From positions 3,062,590 to 3,126,589 of the forward strand of contig CM056397.1 of NCBI GenBank assembly GCA_029718625.1: a stretch of DNA of 64,000 nt. Direction: 5' to 3'. Made by a program: the position numbers and the translations under genes. Within the stretch, counting starts at the first letter, position 1. Each line of letters begins with the position of its first letter. The DNA comes from Synaphobranchus kaupii. Its lineage: Eukaryota > Chordata > Actinopteri > Anguilliformes > Synaphobranchidae. Below are positions 55,196 to 64,000 of this stretch, in pieces. Under the pieces are notes generated by a model, which worked only from the letters and a program-made list of their open reading frames with translations, ran no database searches and was not told where the DNA came from.

Positions 55196-57768
55196 TAATG
55201 TACAGCACTGGTCGGTCGACCCCCCTCCACCTGCTGCGTCAAAACGGCCCCCAGCCCTCTGTCCGATGCGTCTGTCTGCACATTAAAAGGGAGAGAGAAG
55301 TTAGGGGTGAACAGGAGCGGTTTCCCACAAAGAGCTTCCTTCACCCGCTCAAACGCCTGCCGGCACAATTCCGTCCACTGGACCGGATCTGAGGCACCTT
55401 TCCGAGTCAAGTCGGTTAGGGGACTGGTCAGCTCCGAGAAGGCAGGAATAAACCTTCTGTAGTAGCCAGCCAGCCCCAAAAACCTCCTCACCTCTTTTTT
55501 TGTCTTGGGTCGGAGGCAGGTCGCAATCGCTGCGGTTTTGTCCACTAGAGGCCGCACCTGTCCACTTCCCAAGTGGTACCCCAAATACCGTACCTCCGCC
55601 CGGCCAATTGCACACTTCTTTGGGTTAGCCGTGAGCCCCGCCTGTCTCAGGGACTCTAACACCGCCCCCACATGCCGCACATGCTGAGCCCAGCTGTTGC
55701 TGTGGATGATAATGTCATCCAAATAGGCTGCAGCGAAAGCAGCATGCGGACGCAGTACCCTGTCCATGAGACGTTGAAAAGTGGCAGGGGCCCCGAATAA
55801 CCCAAACGGAAGTGTCCGAAATTGGTACAACCCGTCCGGAGCGGAGAAAGCCGTTTTTTCCTTGGACTCTGGAGACAAGGGAATCTGCCAGTAGCCCTTG
55901 GTTAAATCCAGTGTCGAAAAAAAACGAGCTGTGCCCAGCCGATCCAAGAGTTCGTCGACCCGAGGCATTGGATAGGCATCAAAACGTGACACTTCGTTCA
56001 CCTTACGATAGTCTACACAGAACCGAATAGACCCATCCGGCTTACCCACTAGCACGATGGGACTATTCCAGGCACTGTTAGACTCCTCTATTACCCCCAA
56101 TTCCAGCATTGCCTTTATTTCTGCCTGAACCAATTTCTTTTTATGTTCCGGTAGTCTATAGGGCCGTGAACGCGCCGTCACGCCCGGGGTTGTCTCAATG
56201 TGGTGGCTTATGAGGTTAGTGCGACCTGGTAGAGGGGAAAACACATCCACAAACCGCTTTTGCAACAAGGCAAGATCCGCTCTCTGATTCGGTAGGAGAT
56301 GGCTATCCGAAAGGGGTGAGGTTTGATCGGTAGAATTTGGTACCTCAGGCCCCAGCTCATCTCTCTCCTGATCCACCGTGACCAGAGAGACCGGTACCAC
56401 CTCTTTCCATGCTTTTAGTAGATTGAGGTGATAAATCTGTTTCGCCCCCTCTCTATCAGATCGCACCACCTCATAATCGACTTCCCCCACTCGTCGTGTA
56501 ACCACGAAGGGTCCTTGCCACTTGGCGAGTAATTTTGTGCTGGACGTCGGGAGTAATACCAGGACTTTATCTCCCGGTGAAAATTGACGTAGCTTAGTTC
56601 CTCTATCGTAGTGCTTCTGCTGACGTTCCTGAGCCTCGAGCAAATTCTCCCGTGACAATCTACCCAGTGTATGGAGTTTTGCTCGCAGGTCCATGACGTA
56701 CTGAATTTCGTTTTTACTGGGACTTGGACCCTCCTCCCAGCTTTCCTTAACTAGATCCAAGACACCCCGTGGTCGTCTACCGAACAGCAATTCAAAGGGA
56801 GAAAATCCCGTGGAGGCCTGGGGAACCTCTCGCACTGCAAACAAGAGAGGAACTAACCACTTATCCCAATTTCGGCTATCATCGTGTACGAACTTCCGAA
56901 TCATAGACTTCAAAGTCCTATTAAAACGTTCCACGAGCCCATCTGTTTGCGGATGGTATACGCTGGTTTTAATAGACTGAATCCCCAATAATTCATATAA
57001 TTCGCGTAATGTGCGTGACATAAAGGAAGTGCCTTGATCCGTCAGAATCTCTTTCGGGATTCCGACGCGGGAGATTATCTGAAACAAAGCCTGCGCAACA
57101 CTCTTAGCCGAGATATTGCGCAACGGCACTGCTTCGGGATACCTAGTTGCATAATCCACCAGAACTAACACAAATCGGTATCCCTGCGTGCTTCTGTCAA
57201 ATGGCCCGATGAGATCCATGCCCACTCTATCAAAAGGGACCTCAATTAACGGTAGAGGGCGCAACGGCGCTTTTGGGATGGCCGGGGAATTCACTAGCTG
57301 ACAGTCTGGGCAGGACGCACACCACCGACGTACGTCCGCCCAAATGCCCGGCCAATAGAATCGGGCCATTATCCGGTTTAGTGTTTTCTCATACCCTAAA
57401 TGACCAGCCATGGGGTTGTAATGAGCCGCCTGGAAAATCATTTCCCGGCGGCTTTTAGGTACCAACAACTGGGTCATCTCCTCACCTGTCTGAGTGTCAC
57501 GACTCACTCTGTACAATCTGTCCTTAATGATTATAAAATATGGGTGAGAGCGTGCAGCGTCAGGGCGCACCAGCTGACCATCCACATATACGACCTGATC
57601 AAAGGCAAAGCGTAGGGTGTCGTCGCGAGACTGCGCGAGTGGGAAATCCTCCACGGGGTGAAACACCGGCACCTGGGGAGTCTCCACCGGAGGCTCTCCC
57701 GGAGCCGTCCCCCCCCCCGGCAGTGTCGGGCGACCCCGCGTCACCACTGTCAACTGCACACACGTCAC
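55195..57768 (-). CDS. Gmr1-type Pol: integrase, reverse transcriptase, start of RNase H
   Basis: 857 open codons. In order: zinc-binding HHCC region (H116, H123, C153, C156), integrase core with D185 (VGMDLIGPF), D244 (ILTDQGTSF) and E280 (TDGLVERFN), giving D,D-35-E spacing; an integrase C-terminal segment (about 380-460) without chromodomain; RT (about 500-770) with LDLTKGYWQIP, LPFGLFGAPATFQ and the catalytic YLDD at 682-685; then RNase H with its first aspartate in QTDASDRGLGAVL (D833). Integrase precedes RT, the reverse of most Gypsy elements. The listed start is unlikely to be a true start, because Pol is normally made as a fusion with Gag; the upstream protease frame overlaps it. All catalytic residues of integrase and RT are present. 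Confidence 0.93.
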   Translation of the reverse strand: MTCVQLTVVTRGRPTLPGGGTAPGEPPVETPQVPVFHPVEDFPLAQSRDDTLRFAFDQVVYVDGQLVRPDAARSHPYFIIIKDRLYRVSRDTQTGEEMTQLLVPKSRREMIFQAAHYNPMAGHLGYEKTLNRIMARFYWPGIWADVRRWCASCPDCQLVNSPAIPKAPLRPLPLIEVPFDRVGMDLIGPFDRSTQGYRFVLVLVDYATRYPEAVPLRNISAKSVAQALFQIISRVGIPKEILTDQGTSFMSRTLRELYELLGIQSIKTSVYHPQTDGLVERFNRTLKSMIRKFVHDDSRNWDKWLVPLLFAVREVPQASTGFSPFELLFGRRPRGVLDLVKESWEEGPSPSKNEIQYVMDLRAKLHTLGRLSRENLLEAQERQQKHYDRGTKLRQFSPGDKVLVLLPTSSTKLLAKWQGPFVVTRRVGEVDYEVVRSDREGAKQIYHLNLLKAWKEVVPVSLVTVDQERDELGPEVPNSTDQTSPLSDSHLLPNQRADLALLQKRFVDVFSPLPGRTNLISHHIETTPGVTARSRPYRLPEHKKKLVQAEIKAMLELGVIEESNSAWNSPIVLVGKPDGSIRFCVDYRKVNEVSRFDAYPMPRVDELLDRLGTARFFSTLDLTKGYWQIPLSPESKEKTAFSAPDGLYQFRTLPFGLFGAPATFQRLMDRVLRPHAAFAAAYLDDIIIHSNSWAQHVRHVGAVLESLRQAGLTANPKKCAIGRAEVRYLGYHLGSGQVRPLVDKTAAIATCLRPKTKKEVRRFLGLAGYYRRFIPAFSELTSPLTDLTRKGASDPVQWTELCRQAFERVKEALCGKPLLFTPNFSLPFNVQTDASDRGLGAVLTQQVEGGRPTSAVH

Positions 57769-58260
57769 ACTTCCCTAGCGGTCGTGATCGCACCCCCATC
57801 AGCTTCTCAGCTACCTGTTTAAACCCCGCCCAATCTGTGCCCAGAATCAGAGGGTGCGAGAGGCGGGAGCTAACCGCAGCCTCTAGAATATGCTTTTTCT
57901 CTTTGAACCAAATTTCCACTGGCACTATAGGGTACTTGTGTATATCCCCATGCACACACCTAATAGATACCCAACGTGCCGTCACCAACGCCTCTGGCCG
58001 AACCAGGTTCTGTAGGATCATGGACTGCATCGCCCCTGAGTCCAACAGTGCCCGGTGTTCACTCCCTTGCACCCTTACCGGAATGCAGTACGCCCCGTCT
58101 AGATCGGGAGCGGAGGTGGGCGGGCCGACGACACGGACCACCTGCCCCACCTCCATGAGCGGACAATCGCGGCGCAGGTGGCCCGGCTGTCCGCACCGCC
58201 AACACCCCCGGTCCAGGCGTCTGAGGAGCTCCCTGTGGGCCGGACTGCACCGCCACTGAG
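57599..58260 (-). CDS. Gmr1-type zinc knuckle and protease
   Basis: Within the open frame 57599-58471, from about 58240 downward, there is a CCHC knuckle CWRCGQPGHLRRDCP (near 58165-58210), then a retropepsin with ALLDSGAMQSMI (D-S-G triad, near 58020-58060) and the LILGTDW flap-end motif near 57830. The knuckle packages RNA; the protease matures the polyprotein. The frame differs from Gag upstream and from integrase downstream, so expression as a polyprotein would need frameshifting, or indels have occurred. Codons above 58260 in this frame are probably not translated. Confidence 0.82.
57700..57725 (-). other. Homopolymer at the protease-to-integrase frame change
   Basis: A run of ten G on the minus strand (C at 57709-57718) lies where the protease frame and the integrase frame overlap (57599-57768). 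The phase change is most simply placed here. Either length variation in the run or ribosomal slippage on it could explain the change. Confidence 0.5.
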
Positions 58261-58296
58261 CCTGAGTGGGGAGAAGGAGGAGACAAAATAAAGGGA

Positions 58297-59106
58297 TTAA
58301 CACGAGGGAAGGAGGGGTTTTGGGGACGGGAAACGGGAAGGGGAAGAGCCCGGGTGGTGAACTTTTTCCGGGGCGCTGGCTCCGGTTTTCTGCTGCTGGG
58401 TGATGGGGTGTTGTGCCAGGTGGTCCTCCGCCAGGGTGACGGCGACATCCAGGTTGGTGGGCCGGTGGCACTGGACCCAGCTGGCCGTATCCGCCGGCAA
58501 CCCTGCGGTGAAGCGCTCGAGGACCACCTGCTCCACGACTCCAGCTGCGGATCTTATCTCCGGCTGCAGCCAGCGCCTCGCCATGTCGGTCAGCCGCTGG
58601 GCGTATGCAAATGGCCGGTCCTCTCCCGTCAGGGTGGTCTCCCGGAAGCGACGTCGGTGATCCTCCGGGCTGAACCCCATTCGGTCGAGGACCGCCTTTT
58701 TTATATTCCGAAAATCCTTCCTAGCGGCTGCCGGCAGTCCATGCGCCGCCTGTTGCGCCTCCCCTGATAAGAGGGGCAGGAGACGTACCGACCACTCTTC
58801 CAGTGGCCACCTGCACGTCTCCGCTGCCACCTCAAACGCCTCGAGGAAGGCCTGAGCGTCATCGTCCGCTGTCATCTTTGGGAGGTGAAATTTCGGGGAC
58901 GAGACGCTCTGCCTTCCCCTGGAACCCCCGGCAGCAGCCAGTTGTAGCAGCGCCTGCGTCTGGAGGCTAGACTGCTCTCGCAGGGCTTGCATCTGCTCGG
59001 CGTGAGCAGCCGACTGCTGTACCTGCATAGCAGCTAGCCCCTCCAGCAATTTTCCCAGCGCTGCTACGGAGGTTGGCTGCTCCGGCTGCTCCTGGCTGTT
59101 ATCCAT
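58297..59106 (-). CDS. Gmr1-type Gag capsid with SCAN-like domain
   Basis: 269 codons from the ATG at 59106 (MDNSQEQPEQP). The upstream extension of the frame runs through the LTR and is not used. Residues 20-60 are Gln/Ala/Leu-rich and may form a coiled coil. Residues 148-232 resemble the vertebrate SCAN domain: RRWLQPE, EQVVLERFTAGLP and WVQCHRPTNLDVAVTLAED match SCAN positions in order. SCAN is known to have arisen from the capsid of a Gmr1-like element, so this is expected homology. The frame ends at 58297 before the zinc knuckle. Confidence 0.85.
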   Translation of the reverse strand: MDNSQEQPEQPTSVAALGKLLEGLAAMQVQQSAAHAEQMQALREQSSLQTQALLQLAAAGGSRGRQSVSSPKFHLPKMTADDDAQAFLEAFEVAAETCRWPLEEWSVRLLPLLSGEAQQAAHGLPAAARKDFRNIKKAVLDRMGFSPEDHRRRFRETTLTGEDRPFAYAQRLTDMARRWLQPEIRSAAGVVEQVVLERFTAGLPADTASWVQCHRPTNLDVAVTLAEDHLAQHPITQQQKTGASAPEKVHHPGSSPSRFPSPKPLLPSC

Positions 59107-59175
59107 TGCTTTTTTTTTTTTCAAAAGAAATCCTGCTTTTCTGTCCTCTGCCCCGTTTTCGCCTTTCTTGTTTGT

Positions 59176-59193
59176 TCCCCGTACGGGCCACCA
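59176..59193 (-). promoter_or_regulatory. Primer binding site, tRNA-Ile
   Basis: Minus-strand TGGTGGCCCGTACGGGGA, one base from the 5' LTR. It is complementary over 18 bases to the 3' end of vertebrate tRNA-Ile(AAU), including the added CCA, as I remember that tRNA. It primes minus-strand DNA synthesis. Confidence 0.8.
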
Positions 59194-59194
59194 C

Positions 59195-59531
59195 TGTGGC
59201 GAGGTGAGCACCACCGCTCCCGTGCAGAGACAGTAACCAGGCAGGATTTCCAGAGAACACAGTTTTATTCGTGGCTTTCTCTGCGTTTTACACACACAAA
59301 CACACACACATTGGTTTCCGGCCTCCGCTCTCCCTCCGCAGATGTTCCGGCCGGCTTTATGCACTCAGGCTCACTGTCGAACAATCAAGGCAATTGGTTA
59401 ATTGATACAAACAATAATACAATCAATCGTTACCAATTGCATGATTCCCGAGAGCTGTGTCGGCTCCACAAACCACACGCGTTCACTCTCTCTCTTGCCG
59501 GCAGCGCCTAAAACCACGCCCCCCTACCACA
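59195..59531 (-). repeat. 5' LTR of the Gmr1-type element
   Basis: 337 bp, the partner of 54517-54853. It drives transcription leftward. ATTGT follows at 59532-59536. An apparent reading frame from 59364 through the LTR into Gag has no role I can see. Confidence 0.93.
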
Positions 59532-59536
59532 ATTGT

Positions 59537-60257
59537 CTATTGTGAACATGGCCTAAAACAATATACAATGAAAATCAAAAAGCCTGTACACAAGTTACAA
59601 AAAACATGAAAGATTCAACGACTCATTTAACCCATTAGGTTCCACACTATTGAGTGTATGTATCCAGTACGCCTCTCTGCGGAGCAGTTGCTTAATAATA
59701 TCTCCGCCTCTGGATGATAAAGTGACTCTCTCAATACCCCAAAATTTTAAAGAAGAGACAGAACCATGATTGGCTTCAGCATAATGTCGCGCAATTGCAT
59801 AGTCCATATTCTTGGACCGGATCGCGGTCTTATGTTCAGCAATTCTAAGTTTGAGGGCTCTCTTGGTCTGTCCGATATAGATTTTGGAGCATATACATTT
59901 CAACATGTAGATTACATGGGTAGTGTTGCAGTTAATAAAAGTGGTTATTTTAAATTCCTTGCCCCGAACGTGGATGACAGAAGACTTTAATGTCATTGGA
60001 GTTAGAGCAATGGACACAGTGTCCACATCTATAGAACCCTCTAGGGGGCGTAGGTAGCCAGAAGGGTTTTGTCTGCGGACTACTCACCATGCTGTGAACC
60101 ACCTTATCTTTTAAGTTATGTGGCCTTCTAAAGCACACTCGCGGAGGTGGTATTCTTTGGTATTCTTTCTATTCACTGGTCCTTCTGTTGAGCACCTATA
60201 GTTCCTTGTTTATATAGCCGGCTTGTAGCGCGTTTGGGATCACCCCCTTTTTACTTA
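59537..60257 (-). mobile_element. Penelope-like element, GIY-YIG region
   Basis: 5'-truncated element with the C-terminal end of its protein. A 13-bp direct repeat, GGATCTAAATAAA, lies at 60258-60270 and at 54185-54197, bounding both halves together. Upstream of the coding part is a TATATAAAC motif near 60210-60218, which may belong to an internal promoter unit. Confidence 0.75.
59595..60140 (-). pseudogene. Penelope-like GIY-YIG endonuclease domain
   Basis: Frame 59595-60026 gives VIYMLKCICSKIYIGQTKRA, the paired GIY and YIG strands (the first glycine replaced by V), then LKLRIAEHKTAIR with the catalytic arginine, and LLRREAYWIHTLN with the metal-binding glutamate. Upstream, 59950-60138 has GFYRCGHCVHCS, a Cys-rich linker found before this endonuclease in Penelope-like elements. 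The two parts are in different frames. The domain nicks target DNA. The RT is absent through 5' truncation. Confidence 0.82.
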
Positions 60258-60270
60258 GGATCTAAATAAA

Positions 60271-63229
60271 CTTCCCTAATGTGTATCACTATCAGGATGA
60301 CAAGTGGAGATTAGCATTGCAAATAAAAAGTGTATGGTTCCATTTTGGGTATTTTGCACATTGTGCTGGTTTCTGTCCAAAACAAACAAAACAAAAGCAA
60401 CAACAACAAAAAAAAATGTTGTGGAAAAATTCACTCCATTTGACATACAAAATGGTCTAGGGATTTTTCCTGTTCTTTATACATGGTGAAATGCATAGCA
60501 TGAATCAATTAAAGTAGCGTTTGTTATTGCATGCCTTATTTGATTCTTAATTAAATAATCTCCTTCTCCATTTGCCATAAATTACAAGAAACAATATTTG
60601 GCATTGATAATTGAGGAGAAGTTGGATTAAACCTGTTCACAAATATATTTTATAACAATAAACAGAGAGTGATTGGAGCTAGCTCACTACTAGCTCCATA
60701 ACTAGTGTGTTTTTAACTAACAATGCAAACAACAACTGAAAGCTAATATACAAATATGATGAGCCAAAGCAGTCTCACTTCATTATTTTATCTAATTGTG
60801 CACAGTGTTACGGTAAACTTGTTAGTGAAGAGCATTTGATGGATACAGCTTTGATATTCAATTGACTTTTTTGTGGGATGGGAACTACTTGAAGCCTGAG
60901 GAGAATACACAAGATAGCAACAGTAACCAAAAGGATTTCTGATCAGTCATTGGACTGCAACAAAAGCTAACAGAAAACTTACAAGGCATGGCGCTAGCAA
61001 TATAGGATATATTTGTTATAGCTAGCTAAATATTATTTCAGATATGTAGCTAATTACATTTTAGCTTTGAGCCCGACATTCACCTATTTGTAATGATATG
61101 TTTCATTTCCACTGTTCTAGGAAAGGTGACGGTGTTGATGGTCTCTTAGGCTATGATAGCGGCACCTATTTTTTGCATGTTGTCCTGAAGCTCCAGTCGA
61201 ACCACCCATTCCAGAACCTATGAAGTAGAACCTCTGTTGCAGTGAATGGGATGTCCCAGGCGATGGTTTTGTTTTTAACTAACACATCCCTTACCACACT
61301 CTGCTTCTCTCTGTCCCCTCCCTCTGTCCTACCCAGGGGAAGAGAAATAAGCCCGGAGTGGAGACAGCAGGCACTCCAGACTCTACACGTGGCCGGGGGG
61401 AGAAAAAAGCAATCAAGTAGGTGCCCGGGTGCTAGGGGCGGAGTCAAATTCCCCAATGATACACCTTTCAATCCAGTCCAACTCTTAACGCCCCCCCCCC
61501 CCCCCCCCCCCACCCCCTGAGAAACATGTTCTTCCTGGCCCAGGCTTTCCCTGTTTTGGACCACAAGCCTAATGTTCCAGCTGAGTTCCTGGGCTTGCCA
61601 GAATAATTCATTAGCTCCAGTCATCTTTCCAAAAAAATAAATAAACCGAAAATGTACAGCCGAAAACTGAGAATGCTTCTTGAGAGCAAAACCCTGGAAA
61701 ACACATTGGTCTTTTAAACAGCTTGGTCGATAAATTAGAACAGTGAAAGCGACAGGAAGTTCAGATGGATCTCAAACCGGACACCATTCAGGGTGTATCC
61801 AGTAGAAGGACTAGAGTGCTTGTGGAGTACAGATGGTCCCTAATGTATCACTATTCTCATCTACTCTATAAATATATGCCCTTCAATGCACTGTATTTAT
61901 GTAGCTACATATGATTGCTACTTGAGGGGTGGCAGTTTTTCATACAGCGCAAAGATTCTTCTTTTAGTATCATATACAGCTGAAATAAAATCATTAAAAT
62001 AGAAAAATACCAACAATGATTTCCCAATTGAGGATGTGTTTGGGCCCTTCGGAAGCGATCTGTGGTTGTTAATAGGTCTGTTTCTTGTTTTTTTATTATT
62101 AATCCTTTACCAGACACTTTACCTGAGTGTTTCCACAGCGCCTGAGTTCAGAGGCGTAGATGATGCTCCTCAAGTCGATGGTGAGATGCAGGTCGGGTCA
62201 GAGAGAGGAAATTACGTATTTTATAGCCGATCCTGTCAGAAAAACAGCCCATGTTACAGGAAGTACAGAAAGAGAAGGATGTGAGCAAAGCATGTGCAGT
62301 TGTTCCAAAATTAAGAGACGTTCAAATGTGTGGGTTAGCGGGGTGCGACAATCACAGCTGTCATGTTTTCACATATTTATGGAAACTCGTGACATGAGTC
62401 AGTGCCTAATGTGTTCCATGTCTAGAGTAATACTCAGTGATAATAGAGAGCCTAACTTATTAACCACCAGGGAAAGGTGTTTGACACAGTGCACTGGCAG
62501 CAGAAATTATTTATAAATGGTAGTCTGCATTTTACAGTCTGTTACTTGGGAACTCTACTGTACGTGTAAAAATAAAGGAAAGCTAAGGTTAATCTCAGTA
62601 TTTAGTAATTGGGCTAAATACTGTTTAGGGATGCTTATTTTGCGTTCAGTAGGTATATCCAACCAGAAACGTTTTCATTTTAGGCCCAAGTACATAACCT
62701 TGATTTGTATGGAGGACCAGATCTTCCCAAATAAATCAAATGAAAAATGAATAAATGTCTCAATAAATATATAAATAAATACAAGTATGTGCAAATGAAT
62801 ATTTACATAATTGTACACAGAAATAAAAATATAATGCATAAAATCATAAGTAAATAAATGAATAAGAAAACGTTTATACGTACTTTTCCCTTTTAATATG
62901 TTCTGTATTTATTTCTATATCTGTTCATTTATCTTTTACTTTTTCCCCTGTGTTTATGGTTTTTTCTATGTGAAGGGGTGTGGCATTGGCATTAATCAGC
63001 GTTTTTCTTAACTATCTAACGTTAGGTAGTTAGCGTGCTAACGTGGGTAATGTCACTGCTCCTGAATCAATCACAATTCAACAATATGTCGGTGTTTTCA
63101 ACGATTTTCGTTGTATTCCATTGATTGACTGTAGGGAGTGCCATTTCCCTTTCAGTGTATACTCCTTTCATCTGTTTGTCCTTTATTACTAACTAACCCA
63201 CATACGACCAGCACCTCTCTTCCTCTGGG
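60271..63229. other. No definite gene seen
   Basis: AT-rich. A C-run lies at 61489-61512. 61337-61420 is a weak candidate terminal exon (see findings). Frames at 62036-62750 are not recognised and lie in AT-rich DNA with stops close by. Confidence 0.4.
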
Positions 63230-63570
63230 TTTGATTGTTATGCCTAACTGCTTTTGTTATGAACTCGGCAGCTTGTAGCTCCGTGGTCACTTCGTAACAA
63301 CCATGGCTAGCTCTCGCTAGCTCTAATACTTTCTGAACACCAGAAGCTACAGAGCTACTTGGCCAATTATATAGAAATATATGTAGGTCCAACACTGGCT
63401 TGCATTATGGGTTTTTGCTCTTCCTCTATGTGGCAAAGTAGCTTTGAAGCTTTTGCCGCTCAGAAAGTATTAGAGCTAGCGAGAGTTTGTTGCCTGCACC
63501 CATGGTTGCTATCAAGTGACCACTGGCTTCCATGTCGGAGCTACAAGCTGCCAAGTTCATAAGGAACACA
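63230..63570. repeat. Fold-back element
   Basis: A block with GCAGCTTGTAGCTCC and CTCGCTAGCTCTAATACTTT at 63268-63332 recurs inverted at about 63460-63556. The spacer includes AGAGCTACTTGGCCA and its partial complement. The right arm has extra bases relative to the left. Target duplication not identified. Confidence 0.6.
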
Positions 63571-64000
63571 TCATAAGAACCTATTGCTTGCTAGCTAGAT
63601 AGTTGGGCTAATTCTGCTAGCCATCCCACTCACAGTGCCTAGCTAGCAGGGTTATTAGACTGTTTGATCAAGCATGCAAACATTTGCTTAACCTTTTATG
63701 AATCGTTTTTTTTTGTTGTTTTTACCCACATGTACTACAAAACATTCCACCGGCTAAAAATTTTTTAAATTGCTTTCTTGTACACAAAAGGGTCTGCATC
63801 ATACAATCAGTATATGCACTGCCTCACCACTCCAGATCTGAATATTAATGGCACTGACAGTAACAGAGTTTGCTTACATCGGCCCAAAGATACAGTTCTG
63901 TGCATCAGCTCTGTTATCATGTTGGTAAGTTTGCGCTGGAACCGGACGTAGGCAACACAAACCCCAGGCAAATTGGGTAGTGACAGCCCTCTCTGTGCTC
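63571..64000. other. No gene seen
   Basis: AT-rich DNA with a few GCTAGCTAG-type palindromic words; no exon or RNA gene recognised. Confidence 0.4.

Larger units (their letters stand above)
54517..59531 (-). mobile_element. Gmr1-type Ty3/Gypsy retrotransposon, full length
   Basis: A complete 5,015-bp element with LTRs at both ends (337 bp each), an exact ATTGT duplication at 54512-54516 and 59532-59536, a tRNA-Ile primer site, a purine-rich tract and the domain order Gag, zinc knuckle, protease, integrase, reverse transcriptase, RNase H. Integrase before RT is the hallmark of the Gmr1 group, first known from Atlantic cod; most Gypsy elements have integrase last. Coding frames are nearly intact apart from phase changes described below. 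It inserted into a Penelope-like element. Confidence 0.92.

Noticed and set aside
59107..59364. Upstream extension of the Gag frame through the LTR
   Set aside because: The extra 86 codons run across the LTR and primer site, which are not translated in LTR retrotransposons; the ATG at 59106 begins the Gag-like sequence.

Overview
The window looks like intergenic or intronic DNA from a ray-finned fish, probably a teleost. I infer this from the repeats: a 5S-rRNA-derived SINE (SINE3 type), an L2-clade LINE with a tail-sharing tRNA SINE, Tc1, hAT-like and piggyBac-like DNA transposons, a Penelope-like element, chromodomain Ty3/Gypsy elements and a Gmr1-type Gypsy element. I recognise no complete host protein gene, tRNA or rRNA gene. 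Nearly everything with structure is a mobile element, and many are nested.

Layout. 1-9676: mostly featureless DNA with one 2 kb LTR-like element (1026-2984), a retroposon 3' end, a fold-back and a decayed Tc1 relic. 9677-16490: two more LTR-like elements (9677-11611, 14096-15981) and a piggyBac-like TTAA element (11893-13194). 16494-24055: an L2 relic, a fold-back, then a minus-strand chromodomain Gypsy (19066 to about 23556) that has lost gag and protease and carries a tRNA SINE in its integrase and a 5S SINE in its 5' LTR; LINE sequence follows. 24199-26200: a fourth LTR-like element. 26822-34812: an 8 kb unit with hAT-like ends, long inverted arms rich in palindromes, and between the arms three short minus-strand exons with intact splice sites and one continuous reading frame. 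35331-39185: a minus-strand LINE split by a fifth LTR-like element and by a fold-back with an 8-bp target duplication. 39186-45226: a truncated LTR-like copy, simple repeats, a TIR element and an L2 relic.

45227-54034 is a second chromodomain Gypsy (minus strand). It was entered at TTAA by a piggyBac-like element, which was itself entered at TA by a Tc1 transposon: three nested layers. 54185-60270 is a Penelope-like element between 13-bp direct repeats, interrupted by a very young Gmr1-type Gypsy (54517-59531). That element has LTRs that appear to differ at one base, 5-bp ATTGT duplications, a tRNA-Ile primer site, a SCAN-like Gag and integrase encoded before reverse transcriptase. From 60271 to the end there is only a fold-back and one weak candidate exon.

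The items most worth a second look are the 8 kb palindromic unit with enclosed exons, the LTR-like family (six copies, five with exact 5-bp duplications) built from hairpin modules followed by a GGGCG motif, and the Gmr1-type element. Coordinates, duplications and reading frames were read by eye; family names rest on remembered motifs, not on database searches.
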